A DNA stretch of 64,000 nt, from the NCBI GenBank assembly GCA_035235625.1, contig CP141144.1:14629014-14693013 (forward strand), written 5' to 3'. A program made the translations under genes and the position numbers. The stretch's first letter is position 1; each line of letters opens with the position of its first letter. The stretch comes from Saururus chinensis. Taxonomy: Eukaryota; Streptophyta; Magnoliopsida; Piperales; Saururaceae. Below are positions 42,259 to 55,973 of the stretch, in pieces. The notes beneath the pieces are model-generated. The model saw only the letters and a program-made list of their open reading frames with translations. It did not search any database and was not told where the DNA came from.

Positions 42259-42405
42259 CAGTGTTTTAAGCCTGTTAAACCCAATTTGATCAGACTCGGT
42301 CGATTTTCCGAGTTTGTCATTTCCCAGTTTAACTCGGCTTTTACCCAATTAGAAAAGGATTTATGCCCAGTTGATCCGGATTTATGCCCAGACTTAAAAA
42401 CATTG
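42259..42405. mobile_element. Small hAT-type MITE
   Basis: The left end CAGTGTTTTAAGCCTG and the inverted right end CAATGTTTTTAAGTCTGGGC match the terminal style of the hAT element at 24613-28642. The interior is rich in ACTCGG/CCGGAT-like blocks, and no 8-bp duplication was found. It is 147 bp and non-coding. Confidence 0.55.
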
Positions 42406-43037
42406 CTGGATAAATGCTCGGACAGGGTGATAGATATAGATAAGGTTTGCCAGATGCAAACATCTTAACAAGGAGATGGTAACATAAATGGACTTGGTCA
42501 GGTCATCTTCACAAGCAAAGATGACTTGTAAATGACCAGCTGTGTGAATCATGAAGCTAGTAGTATCTGCAATTTGTAAGATGAAACTAGAATGCCTTTT
42601 TCCTTTCAAGTAGGTTTTTCTCAATTTTTCAACTTGCCAATGGGTACAAGAGATTGGTTAGTACCTTCAAACTTTTTTTTCCCGTATAAATTACACATTG
42701 AAATTGAAAGAATTCTTAAACATTGCCAGAATTCCAATAAAGTAAAAGCCCATAACTACTCTTCCATATGCACTGCATGTTAAAAAGAACAATATCTGTT
42801 TCCCAGGTAGGACGGAAGGAGCCTCCAGTATCTGCATTTTCTATATAAAATAGCTATTTTGCTTGCTGCTCCATATGTTCTTGAGCTCAAGCAATTCGAA
42901 TCTGTTGCCACGAACTTCAACCTTAAACTTTTAGCCATGACGAAATCACTCGTACACTCCTCACACAGATTAGCGTTTTAAGTTTATATACAGACGTAAT
43001 ATCTGGAAGGATGTTTATCTCTTGCTCTTAGCATCTG

Positions 43038-46000
43038 TTATCTTTTTACCTTTGGATCTGCTGTCCTGCTGGAGGTTGTAGCAGGCTCGCCGTTAAGTGC
43101 AACAGCAGCTGACTCTACGTGTGTAAGGAGATAGTCATATATCTTCTTCCTCAGCTTCTCAATTGTCTCCGGAGGGACGACGTAATTTTCATCACTGTCA
43201 TCTGTTTGCGACCCAATCTTATCCAACCAGTCATTCACCCTCTTGAGCTGCGACAACATCCCCGCTATTTGGCTCTTATCTGACAATGCTGAAGCATCCA
43301 CATCCGCATCCAGAAATCTTTCAACAAAACACAGAAACCAGTCCCGAGACTCTGCTAGTAAGGAGTTTGCCAATTCAGCACTCTCACCAAGACCGCCCCC
43401 ACGAGTCCATTCGACAGGAGGCGGCACTTTGGGTTTTTGAGGAGCTATTAAACCATCCACAGCCCGGCGTGGGGTTATTGGTGTAGCAGGCTTAGAGCTG
43501 ATAGAAGACCGGGGCTTGGTTTGCATCTGGTTCTTTGACACTGCACTTTTTGATGTATTTTCAAGAACTACTATTGGTTTGTTGCTATTGTTAGTAACTG
43601 GGCTTCGAGCTGAAGCTGCTGAGGAGGCTTCAGAAAGGGAGGAAGCTTTGTTAAATACTGTAAACGGTGAAAGATCAGTAGCTAAGGCAGCTTGAACCCA
43701 TGAGGTTGCATTCTTTTGCTTCTCTGATGAGACCTTCGCTTCCTCTTCTGAAGGCTCATCTTGCAGATCTTCAGAAAGTTCAGCAGTGGGAATAGTTTTT
43801 GATAATGAATTGGCAACCAGACTAGCTTTATTCAAGCTTGAATAAAGGCCAAGGAACTGTTCCACCACAGGCTGTGGGTTGTCCTCTTTAGCTAAAGAAC
43901 TCAGCTCAGTGTACATACTGCAAAAAGAGAAAAATGACAATCATATAATTGATAACAAATATTACAGCTACATTAATGATAATCCATGTGTTTATTAACA
44001 AATCAAGTGTGGGACTAGAGGGTTAGAGAAAAGAAGTAAATATTTTGGAGAGTGTAGAAGTCATCTCGTTTGTTTATGACATCAAGAATATGTACTAGGA
44101 GCAATAAGCTTGTTTGAACGCTTGAACTCTCACAATCATGATAATTAGAGGAGTTGCTCTTGCAAATGAACAGTTGTCTATGCTAAGTTTCGGATTAGCA
44201 CACTTTCTCAAAAGTTTCAATCATTCATGCAAGTGCAGTTTCACCTTAGCCAAAATGCAAGTTAAAAAACATTAAAAAAATGGCATTTCATTTGTAGTTG
44301 ATGACCAAGAGAAACATTCCACATGATGACTTTAAAAACATAAAAAAAAGGATTAAGCAATATAAATGAGACAACAAACAAGAGTGCAAGTTCATATAAG
44401 GAATGTATTCCGGATGTTCAAAGTCATTTACTTATTTGCACATGCAGTAGAAGCAGCACGTATGGGAAAATAACGACTCTTTAACCACTGTCAAAGCACA
44501 ACCTCTGCTTTACCTTTGTACACACTAAAAGGGAGAAATAATGATGCCATCTTAATGAGAAAGCATACAGTGGCCTTTCAACTTCCTTCACACAAATAAA
44601 ATGCCTTTTCGTATCATATCATCCTCACAAAGGAAAAAGAAGTTTTAGGAGAAGTTAACATCTAAAATTATCCCAAAAAAGGGCAGGTAAACAGATATAT
44701 CAGTCAAATGGTTGAAGTTGGAGACTATTATTCATAAAGTACAATTCTAAACTTTTCTTCAAATTGACATTAAAGAATTAAAAAAACTACATCCTATCAT
44801 GTCTGGCTCATTGTTGAGATTATTATAAGAAAATTGTTTGTTCTATCTTCAAGCCATTGGCCATCAAACATGAATTTTGACCTCATAAATGCTAGAACTA
44901 TTAGGGCCGCATTTGAATAACTAAGATCGTAATCATAATCAAGTAGTGCTTTTCCCAATAATTTGAGGGCGGTGACCTAGGATCTTCCACCTCCATTCTA
45001 GCTTATTTTGTGTCAACTCTTTTCTAAGAGATAGAGTAGTCCCTCTTTTGATATCATTTATGTGAGCATTTATTGGTCTTCTATGTACGTGCCTATACTA
45101 ATGCAACTTACACTCTCTTAACTTCTCGCCTAAAGGTGTTACCCCTAAGTTCTCACGTATATACTTATTTTTAATCCCATCTTTCCTATTATTTCATACA
45201 TCCACCTCAGCATCCTTATTTTAGCTAGATTCATTTTATCTATATGGCATTTCTTTAGAGCCTAACATTTTGCTCCATAGAGTATTGCAGGCCTAATAGT
45301 TGTCTTATAGAACTTACCTTTAAGCCCATTTAAAACTTTTCTAGCATACAAAACTCATAGTGCCACCTTCCATTTTACCCATCCCGCATTAATCTTATGT
45401 ACCACATCACTAAATATATCTCCATCTTTTGGGACAATGGAGCCCAAAAATCGGAATTGCCCACATTTTGGCGCTTATTGCTTATCCATTTCAAGTAAAG
45501 TTCTACCTATAATTCTACTATCTTTAAAGTTACATTTCATTTACACCATCTTTGTCCTGCTTATTTTAAAACATTTTGATTCTAGAGCTTCCCTCCACCG
45601 TTCTAGTTTGGCATTTAACCCTATAATAATCTCATTAACTAAAACTACATCATCCACAAAATACAAGTGCCAAGGTATCCTATCTTGTATATGTGCAATT
45701 AGTTTATCCTTATCTAGAGCAAAAGGATTAAGGCTTAAAGATGACCCATAATGTAGACTTACTATGACCAGGAGCTCCTCAGTTTCTCCCCAATTATTTG
45801 TACACTAGTCACTACTATATTGTACATATCTTTAATAATATCAATGTAACCTATTATAACTCCCTTCTTCAAAACACTCCAAATAAGCTCCCGAAGCATT
45901 CTTTCATAAGCTTTAATCAATAAAACTCATATAAAAGTTTTATCTCCTAATACTTCTCAACTAAATATCGTAATAAGAAGATAGTCTCGATTGTTGACCT

Positions 46001-49000
46001 CACTGGCATGAAACCAAACCGGTATATAGATATTTTCTGTAAGCATCCTTCAACTACTCTCTCTCATAACTTCATAGTATGACTCGTAAGTTTGATACCC
46101 CTATAGTTTATACAACTTTAGATGTCCTTTTTATTTTTATATAGAGGTATAAGGGTACTTCTCCACTCCTCTAGCATTCTCTTTGACTTCCAAATATTAT
46201 TAAACAACTTAGTCAACTAAGTTAAGCCTAACACCCCCAACGCACTTCCATATTTCAATAGGAATTCCATCAAGTCTTAAAGCAAATATAGTGGTCTTTC
46301 TTCATCTTCTTTAAGGCAACTCCTACCTCCTCTATTTTAAATCTCCTAAAATAAATAATATCCTTAACACGACTAAACACAATATCAAGACCACCACCAT
46401 AATTTTTATTCAATAGCTCCTAAAAATACCCTCTCCATCTTTCCTTAATATCCTCATCATTTACTAAAACCTTTTGATCGTTTCTCTTAATGCATATAAC
46501 TTGATCTAAGCCCCTGCTTCTATTCTCTCTTAACTTAGTTATCTTATATATGTCCCTCTTCCCCACCTTCGATCCCAATCTATTATACAATTCATCAAAT
46601 ATTTAAAATTTGGCTTCACTCACTACTTTTTTTTGGCATCTCTTCTAACCTTAATATAAATCTCCCAGCACTCTGTACTTTTATATTTTTCCCACTCCTC
46701 GAAGAAACATTTCTTTTTCTTGAGAACTCTTTGCACTTCTTTACAACACCACTATATTTCTTTCTTAACATCCTTTCTCTTCCTCACTTCCCTTATTTTC
46801 CCAACTTTTAATACAATTTAACCATGTTATCCCACATTATTGTTGGCTCTTTATCCCACTTCCAGTTTCCTTCCCCATTTGAATAACTGAGATAATAAGC
46901 AAAATAATCCTATGTGTGATATATAACTTAAAGAACAACATTGTTGTTCCACGTGCATAAAAGTTATATATGTGCTCTAAATAAATAAAAAGTTAAGAGT
47001 CAATTAGCTCAGGCTACAAAAGTAGGCAATTAACCTTTAAGGAGAAGATGCGCAAAGAGATACAAGTACGATAGTATGATTTCTTTAATAAAGAAGAGCT
47101 TCTTTCATCTATAACAAGGCAAAAACATGGTTTGCAAGATGGCGGCATGTACACATGATCAGCTTTTATTGATCCCCAAAATTGTTACAACTAAACAGGA
47201 TGGTACCCTTTACATGACTACATAGATGGCCTAAAAACACCCATATATAAAAACCAACCTAAAAAATTTCATTTCCAAAAGTAATATATTCAAACATCAT
47301 AATAATAATCAAGTAGCATCATTTCCTAACAATTTGGGGTCGGCGATGTAGATCTTACACCTCCATTCTAACTTGTTTATTGCCAACTCTTTTGTAAGAG
47401 ATAGCGTAGTCATATCATCCCTTATTAATTCTATCCAAGTTCTTTTAGGTCTCCCTCTATTTCTTTTAACATTATTTATGTAAAACCCTTCCAACCTTCT
47501 TACTGGGGCATCTATTGGTCTTGTTTGTGCATACCTATATCAACGCAACCTACACTCTCTGCTCCCTTAAGGTGTTAACCCTAAGTTCTCACGTATATAC
47601 TCATTTCTAATCTTATCTTTCCTAGTTATCCTACACATCCACCTTAGCATCATCATTTCACCTATATTTCGTTCATCTATATGATTTTTTTTATGCCCAA
47701 TATTCTCCTCCATAAAGTACTACGGCCTTAAAAGCAGAGCAATAGAACTTACCTTTTAAGCTTATTTGGGACTCACTTATCACACAAAACTCTTGACGCC
47801 ACTCTCCATTTTACCCACCCCGCATTAATCTATATACTACATCGACAGTGATATTTCCCTCTTTGTGGATAATGGAGCCCAAATATCGGAATTGTTCATA
47901 TCCTGACACTTCTTACCCATTTATATTATCCTTAAAGTTAAATTTCATATACTCCGTCTTTGTCCTACTTATTTTAAAACCTTTTGATTCTAAAACTTCC
48001 CTCCACAATTCAAGTTTAATATATCACCCTGCTATAATCTCATCAACTAAAACTACATCATCCATAAAAAATTAGGCACCAACATCAATAAACATAAAAT
48101 TTTATCTTGTACATTAAATAATTTCCTTTTATCCGAACAAAAGATAAACAAAAGAAGAAGAAATTTTAACTTCCAAATTAACACATATGAGACAACTCAC
48201 AATCTGTTACAGATATGAAGAAGTTCCCCAAAAACCCATTAGGTGAGGGCAACAAAAGCAGTTAACTAGAACAAAAGACAACTACATAAAACTATATGCC
48301 TGGAACGGAGAAAGTAAGCCTTTTAAAATGGCTATTCTTAGGTTAAGATTTTGCAACTAAAAAAAAAATTTAATTAACACAACAAAAAATCAGAGAATTT
48401 TTTTCACTTATCCTGAATTTGAGCCAAAAATGGAAGTAATTTGATCTTTGACAATGTGCACAACCATATATATAAACCACAAGTAAACCTTTAGCCCAAC
48501 TCAAACCAAATTTGTTGTAACTACCTCAAGCATCGAATCAAACTCTCTGCAGCAGAAGCCTCTTGAATAGCCTCAATTGCTGCAAGCTTTGCTGCATCTC
48601 TCTGCCTTATAACTTCCTGAAAAGTAACGTTCATAACATTAGAAAAATACTAAAGAAAATTTGGACACAATACATTAACAAGTGTCTGAGTTGCACTCAA
48701 ACTTAGCATTCTTGATTGGAAAGGTCAACCCAAATGCTTTTCCATCTTAAAAACACACGAGCAATACAAGATTTTGCTAGAGAAAAAAATTCCAAATGGT
48801 TGAGGTATTCTGTATATTTTTTTATGAAGCAAAGCATACCTTTCCTAGTTTTGCTAGAGATGATGGCAATGAAGACCATGAGATGTTGGCATCCGTCAAT
48901 CTTCTGCTATTAGTAGAGATCTTCACTAGGTTGCTGGGAATTCCATTATTTGGAACTTCTGGACTTCGCCGAACTACAGAGGGACGTGATGTACTCAATC

Positions 49001-51143
49001 TATCTGGTTCATCCACATTTCCACTTGTGCTTACCCTCGTTGTGGGTGTGGAAGCCCTGCTTCCGTCTTTGGGAAGTACCCTTTCAGGAGCATCTACCTT
49101 CTTCTGTGGAGAGCAGTCATATTGAAATGTCAAACTATAAAAAAATATGGTATTGGCCATGAAACATGAAACCACAAATATAAAGTATAAAAAGCCATTC
49201 ACAGTTTCTAGTTTTAAGTTATCACTGTATCATTCCCATCAGCATGACTCTGCTTTTCCCTTCGATGTCAAAGGCTTTATACCTGTCTAATGCCATGTTA
49301 ATTCAAGTTCTTACAATGCAGGCACTCTTAATGGACCATATTCATATGATGATTGGAATTCAAAGGCAGTAAACCTTAAGCATCTTCCATAAGTGTAAAA
49401 GCCTTTTTGCCAAATTTATCAAAGAAACAGTTTATTTATTCAGCACTGCCCATGGTGACCACTTCTTTCTAGCATGTGCGTGCTGTGTAGCTCATGAGCA
49501 AAGACAATTTTCTCACTATTGACCCCCTTCTCCAGCACCAGTCCCCAACCCACCTTTCCTCCCACCCTAATCTGACCTTGCCCCTGGTTCTATACCAATC
49601 ATGATTTTTATGGTGTTACCACTTTCCAGACTCCATACCATTTATTCTACAGAGCTTAGTTTACACTGATGAGTGAAAATTTCTCAGTCTACCGCTCCGT
49701 TGTCCCCATTTATATGCAAGTGGAAATTTCACCAATTCTCCCTCATCCACCACAGTCTAATATGTAGCACTATATTTCAGCTGCCATCGTAGAAATTCTA
49801 CTTATCTTACTTCAACCAAACAAATATAAATGACTAAAAATAAGTTTTCTTAAAATTAAAAAGCTTTTTTAGGAAAAAATAATAGTCATAACACAATTCA
49901 AGGAGAGAAAATTCTGATGAAAGTCAACAACTTAACATTAAAGGTGAGTTTATAGAAGCAAATATATTTATGAAACATGTTCATTTCTTTATTCTTATGA
50001 TGCAACAAATAAACCAAATATTTTAGAAACTTTAAGAAAACTAACTTCACAGAAATAAGCCATGAAAAGAAAGATACAATAATAAGATGTAATGGTGTGT
50101 AATTATTTCCTGCAATCTCTTAATAAGAACATTGACTTGTGATTCATCAATTTTAAAACAAAATGTCTAGCAGATTTGTATGGAAATAAAGTACTCACAG
50201 AAGTGCTTCGCACATCTGATTTGCAACTGTTGGGCTTGTTTCTTGAATTCAAATTTTCCCTTTCCTTCACCTCCACTTTTCCTTCCCAGCTCTTTCTAAG
50301 AGCTTTAGGTCCCACGTCAATAACAAAATTTCCAATTGGATTCCCAACTGATGCCTTTTTCACGGCTGTGCTGGCCCTGAAAACAGAAGCAGCCTTCTCC
50401 AGCAACCCGTGTTTGGAACTGGGCGTCTCTGCAGCCCCTTTAATCTTCGATTGCTGCTTGACCCCATTTGCAAATTTTTCGAATGAAGTAGGCAAGGAAT
50501 AACAGCTTGTTGGAGATGAAGGTATAGATCTCGAATTCGAAGATTTCGATCTCAGCCCAATCTCCTTCTTCTCTAATACATTCAAATTAGGCTTTGACAG
50601 AAGCGACTTGGATCGGTCCAGCGCTGCCTTCTTTTTCTCTGGATCCCCCGATTTATCAATTCCATTCTTCTTCACCAGCTTGTTCTGCTCCCTTCCGCCA
50701 TTTGAATTATCAATTGAGCTCTTGGTTGAAATTCTATTAAGCGGACTTGCGCCAGAAGAGTTCAAAAAACTCAGAGAATGGGTGGCAACCAGATCTTCGG
50801 GGCTGCCTATACACGGATGGCGTCCAGGAACTGGCCTAACCCCGCGCAAGATCGGCACAGGACTTGCAGGCTCGAGCCGGTCGACATGGATGAACTGGCC
50901 CAACTGAAGCTTATCGCTCAAGATGAGATCATCCTGGTCGTCGGGGAGGGAGACATAAGTGGCGTGGGCAGAATCCGAGACCTTGATATAGAACCCTTTG
51001 TTAGGAAATAGCTCGCCACCTGCAAGCGCCGGAACTATGCTCACAACCTGTAACAGGGACGAACGGTGCTCACCAGTAACCTTCACATCGGTGTTCATAT
51101 GCTGTAGAAGCTTCAATAGAACTCCTGGGACCAAAGACGCCAT
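43038..51143 (-). CDS. DUF936 family protein (CORD-like)
   Basis: A plant-specific DUF936 protein. Arabidopsis members named CORD act on cortical microtubules, as I recall; the role here is inferred. Four exons join in frame: 50199-51143, 48840-49103, 48525-48616 and 43038-43917, giving 726 residues. The N-terminal conserved domain (about 1-115) starts [20 protein letters not shown] and includes [37 protein letters not shown] and [14 protein letters not shown] Ser/Lys-rich, probably disordered middle follows (about 120-400). The block across exons 3 and 4 ([20 protein letters not shown], then [20 protein letters not shown]) is characteristic of the family. The C-terminus ends DPKVKR. The start at 51143 is preferred over an upstream in-frame ATG at 51158 because family members begin MASLVPG. 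Intron 3 is 4.6 kb and holds two LINE relics. All junctions are GT-AG. Confidence 0.9.
44928..46876 (-). mobile_element. 5'-truncated LINE with 17-bp target duplication
   Basis: A non-LTR retrotransposon relic lying in the sense direction inside DUF936 intron 3. It is flanked by ATTTGAATAACTAAGAT (44911-44927) and ATTTGAATAACTGAGAT (46877-46893), a 17-bp duplication with one mismatch. The broken reverse transcriptase reads [53 protein letters not shown] (the catalytic FADD motif, here FVDD) and [15 protein letters not shown]. The style fits plant RTE-clade LINEs. Many stops and frameshifts are present. The 3' end lies at the low coordinate. Confidence 0.85.
47290..48080 (-). mobile_element. 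Second LINE relic, 3' part only
   Basis: Same family as the neighbouring LINE. It holds DDVVLVDE and a WREVLESK block near 48060-47990, and the C-terminal end [18 protein letters not shown] .. [17 protein letters not shown] (47460-47315). It ends in an ATTATTATTATG-type tail at about 47295. It starts at about the RT palm, so it is more strongly 5'-truncated. No target duplication was resolved. Confidence 0.78.
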
Positions 51144-53620
51144 TTTTGCCGTCTCCAAAGTGCATCACGCGGAGAAAAACGCAGGATTTGAATGGACCCA
51201 GATTCCAAATATCAAATCGATAGTCAATCGAGGCGATAAAGATCGAGGCTTTGGGGCTTCTATCAAACAGGAACAAGGAAAACTTAGAAATGCAAAGCAA
51301 TCAGATGGGCGAGCTTTCCAGTTTCTGCCAGTAATAGAGAGCCTTGAATACTAAGAAAAGAGGAAGCTTTTCAGAGAGTTATTGCCTGCCAATGCTTTGA
51401 AAACATGGAAGGAAAAAAAGGACTGATGCAACCCCACAATGACAGAAAGGCCAAATCTTTACAGTCCAAGGACTTCCGAGGAGAGGAGAGGAGAGGCCGA
51501 GCAGGGGGAGAAACAACCCCCTTCAGCAAATCCAAGCACTCAAAGGCCCAAACGAGGAAATGGGTCGACAAATAGGATCGAGTTGCAATGGGAACAGGAC
51601 ATATTCCCTGGGGAGCTCCGATGCGAGAACTGCCGAGACAATAACTTTGCGGAAGTTTCAGAGTTCAGAGCATGTGGCCTCTGGCGTTTTACAGCAGCGG
51701 AAGGCAGGCAAAAAGTAGTATGATTGCAGCAAGAGTTTACTATGATTGAAGTACGCATTTATACAACTAATAACAGAAACCTGACACGACTAACTGGGAT
51801 CTGACACCCCCATTTGCCCCTTCTTCACTCCAGTGCATTTGGGTTGGTAGATACTGAAAAATCATTCCTACATGCCACCAAAAGCATTGAAAACACACTC
51901 TTAATCCAGCTTCTTACCAAAAAAGTAGCTTTGCCATTAAAAATTCTTCACTGGACTGTAGGATCAGTAATAATTGGAACAGTTTTACAGGAATAGTGTA
52001 TGGTGGAGGAATTTTAAGATGAAATGTTTGCGTTTTAATATTGTGTGGAGGGCGGGTGGGGACTTGGGAGCATGTGACTGGCTACTGGCCCTGTCGGCAG
52101 TTGGTTGCACCACAAGACTGATTGGGATCCCGGCCAATCGTCCTCCTCCCGGAAAAGCCAAGACTCCATGGCCGGAGCCATTCTGTCTTCTAACTCCATT
52201 CTTTCATTTACCTTGGAGAATCATGCAAACTAGCAGTACAGAAAAAATTTTCTGCATATGCCAGCATTAGATTCATGTTTGATGCTGTTTTTATGGTGCA
52301 TTGAATTATCAAAAACTTCCTTGGAAACAAATTTTCCCATCTGGAAGGGATGCTATTTAGTGTTGTGTATAAGCTTTAAAAGTGCAAGTGGTTGGGTTAT
52401 TTAGTTTTAAGTCTTTGTTATGACCTCATGACAGATATTAGGATATGCCCATGTACCAAAATCTTGATGAGGTTGACCCTGTCTTCTGTTGCTTCAATGG
52501 GGAAGTGGATGGAAGGTGAGAATGGGTACAAGGGAAAGTATGAACATGCATTTTACCTTCCACCTGGCTGTTCAACTTCACATGAAGCAGTCAAACTCTA
52601 GGCAACCTTGTTCTTCCTCTCCTCTGCAGCTAAGTCAGAATCCTTCCAAGTTCTCAGCCAATGAATTGGAGAATAATTTTTGTACCATGTGGTCCTCCTT
52701 AGTGGTGGTGGATACATAGGACCTGAGAAGTGACCCTCATGTTGTCACCAATGAACTCATATGGGCAATAAATCCCCATAGGGATGCTATGAAGTTATTG
52801 CAAATGAAATTAATTACACAGGAAGAGCAAGCAACAAGAAAGAGTGACCTTAAGAAGTAGAGTGGCAGAAGGTAAGACTGTCAATGAAATGACCCAGTGG
52901 ACATCTAACATAAATATAGGATGATTATATTGATGATGACATATTTGTTCCAATTGATAACACATGTAACAGCCCCATGATGTAAACTCCACAACCGTAG
53001 CTTCTAAACAACCACATAAAGCTTAAAAATGTCAAGTTGTGACAAAATACACAAACGGTGGTTGGTTGGATCCTTTTAACACTAGTTTTGTTTTCATGTA
53101 TCCAGTCTTTTCTGAGAGATTGCGTAAATATGGGGAATCTCAAACCAATGGATTGTACACCCACAGATGTTTAAATGCTGGACCCATGTGCAAGAAGAGG
53201 ACATGTTTGTAACGACCATATGGGATTTAGGTCCACCATATACATATTTTACCTTCATGCGTATGTCAATAAAAGAGGCTACCAGGTCCACTTCATCAGT
53301 TCATTGTCACAGACCCACTTTGTAAGGAGTGTTCTAGGTTGCCTGCAACATCACAAAGTTGGGGTCTTTTTTTCGGAGGGGGGACCATCCCACACTGCAC
53401 AAAAGTGCACAGGTCTCTGAAGTCTGGACCAAAAAGTTGCAGTCTGGTTCACACATTGAGCCCAACATCTAGAGGGACAGAGTAAGGAGCCTTTTGCTAA
53501 GTTATGCATAAAGAAGACCTTGCGGACGCCATAAGGTGGTTGACTAACTTGCTTGATTCCCTAATAATGTTAGCCCACTAAATTACCGAATAAGCTTGTG
53601 TACGTTCCCTATGTCCTTCC
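51144..53620. other. DUF936 leader/promoter and spacer
   Basis: On the minus strand there is a CTCTCCTCTCC tract (about 51480-51500) and a TATAAA at 51763-51758, which would give a leader of about 590 bp. Beyond about 51800 no gene or repeat is recognised. Confidence 0.4.
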
Positions 53621-54853
53621 TTAATAGTATGCCTATAAAAAACAAAACGAATTAAAATATTAAAATTAGTTTATTTTAGTAATTATAATACTTTATCTGT
53701 CTTATCTTAATAATTATATTTAAAAAATAATTTTTTTTATTAAATAGTAAAACCTACCTCTAAAAAAAAAAAATTATAATATTCTTTTATAAGTATATAA
53801 TTATTTAAATTAAATAAAATAAATTTATTAATAAAAACAAATATTAATTTAGGTTGGAGAGAGTATTATGCTTATAACTACAATATTATGTTTATATTTA
53901 GAGAAATACGGCATGCACGTGCTCACAGAAAAGGCCATTGATTTGTTCGTCCTTTATTTTCAGAGCAAGGTTATGATTACTTTGATGGACAGCCCAGAGG
54001 TCAGTCATCTCCTGGGTAATTGCTCCTAGGCCTGCGTATTGCTTTTCTACGCAGCTTCACTCATTATCTTCGCAATTCACACAATGATGCACGTGCCTTA
54101 CGTGTGAGCCACTTATAGAGATGTTGCCGGATTTAATTTGGTGTTAAATCTGAACAAAATACTATTTAAGAAACGATAATATGAACCCAACTCGACCTAC
54201 TTGTACCAAATTTGAACCTAGCCAAATAAAATATATTTTTTTAAATCACTTGATTATAAATATAAAATTTAAAATTTTGAATCATCATTCAATTTTATCT
54301 CTTACCCATAAAAAAATATGAAGAGTTGTTATTAAAATAAAAAGAAAAAAGTAAAAAACTATATTTATAACTTTAATTGGGTATGGCCAAGTTGAATCAC
54401 CTAAAACCACAATAGGACTCCAATAGCTATTTAGAAACTCAAACCCGACACATTAGGGTCAGGTAAGGTTTTACTATATACTCGACCCAAGTGGCTACCT
54501 ACCATTGGGCTTGTATGCACGTTGTGAGCATTAATCATGTAAAATTCTTATTTATACTCTTTATCTCATATTAAGTGTCTTATTTGGTTCTTCAATAAAT
54601 ATTTTTCAAAATGATCTTTTAACTATGATGAAACCAAAAAAGTATCGATTACACTAACAAACATAGGATAATTGTTAATAAAAAATATTTGATAAAAAAT
54701 AGGAAAAAATTAAAATATTTTACATATCGTTTAAAAAATATTCACTCTGACTAACATTAATAGTTAGATTTAATTTTTAAAATAAATTTATTTTTTTATT
54801 TTAAATTAATAAAACTATTAATGTAAGATAAATGGAGCATCTTTTTAATATAT
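53621..54853. repeat. AT-rich MITE-like sequence
   Basis: Several AT-rich foldback-like stretches, including an end GGTTGGAGAGAGTATTA near 53850 and a CTCTTTATCTCATATTAAG/TTAATGTAAGATAAATGGAG pair (54555-54840). Elements were not delimited. No coding. Confidence 0.35.
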
Positions 54854-55973
54854 TTAGGGTCTATTTAGATGGATAGAAACTGGGGAAAGGGGAAATAAAA
54901 AGTGAATCTAGGTAAAAGAGAAATTTAGAGATTCCTACAACTTTTCCACTATTTGGTTGCATTAATGATACTATAAAAAATTAAAACTTGAATCCACTAA
55001 TAGTGGTAGTGGTGGTGGAGGTGAAAGTGGAGCTAGAGGTGGCAATAACAATGGTAGTGGTGGCAATTATCGCAGTGGTGGTGACAACAGTAGTAGTGGT
55101 AGTAGCGGGAGTGATAGTGGTGGTTAATGGTTAGGGAGGTATAATGGCAGTGACAACAGTGATGACAATGGTGGTGATGGTAGTGGCCACGGTGGCCACG
55201 ATAGTGGTGGCATGGCAGTGGTAAGGGTTGTTGATTTGTGATTAATGTGTGTGACATATAAAAATAAAATAAAATAAAGTGTCTCTAATCCGTAATTAAG
55301 TTACAAGATTTATCTTCCCATTTTAAAACAAAATAAACACACAATATGTATAATTCATACGTGTTTTAACAAAAATTTGTAATCAAATCAAAAAACAAAT
55401 ACACACAAGAATTTTTACTTGGAAACCTAACTAAGAAAAACTATAGAACACTTTGTCCAGACTAACTATCTACTATGTAAACATCAGATTACAAAATTAC
55501 TGATTATAGTGAACAAAAATTTGTTTTTTCTTTAGACGACTAGTTATTCACACTACTATAATTTTGAATCAATCACTCCTTAGTTTTTTACCGGTAATAG
55601 TTCAATCTTCTACTCTTCTTTGTGCTCTTTGATTAATATAAATCTTTTATCTACTCCTTTGAAATGACTCTTCTTTGTCCTTGATCTTCTCAATAATATT
55701 TTTTATCAAACACCATGTTTCGCATATGTGCACCTATCTTACCTCTAATCACTCTTTTGATTAAGGTAGAATCCACAAGTCTCAAATAGAATATGTCTTC
55801 AACTAGGAATCTAAATTAAATAAAAAAGTCTAATTTAGAAACTTTCGTGTTCTATTAATTAATCATTTCATAGGGCGATCAATCAATTATTGTTTCCTTC
55901 TATCGATTTCTCACATTGATCAATCAATCACTATTTTAATTAGGGTACAACACTTCAATTGATCGACCAATAA

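Noticed and set aside
45437-45751. Forward-strand 104-residue frame
   Set aside because: It is the complement of the LINE reverse transcriptase on the minus strand.
47290-48080. Target-site duplication for the second LINE relic
   Set aside because: Only a 7-base AACATCA similarity was seen near the ends; too weak to claim.
55033-55257. His-rich frame on the minus strand
   Set aside because: Read-out of the GGT-type array in the TIR element, not a gene.
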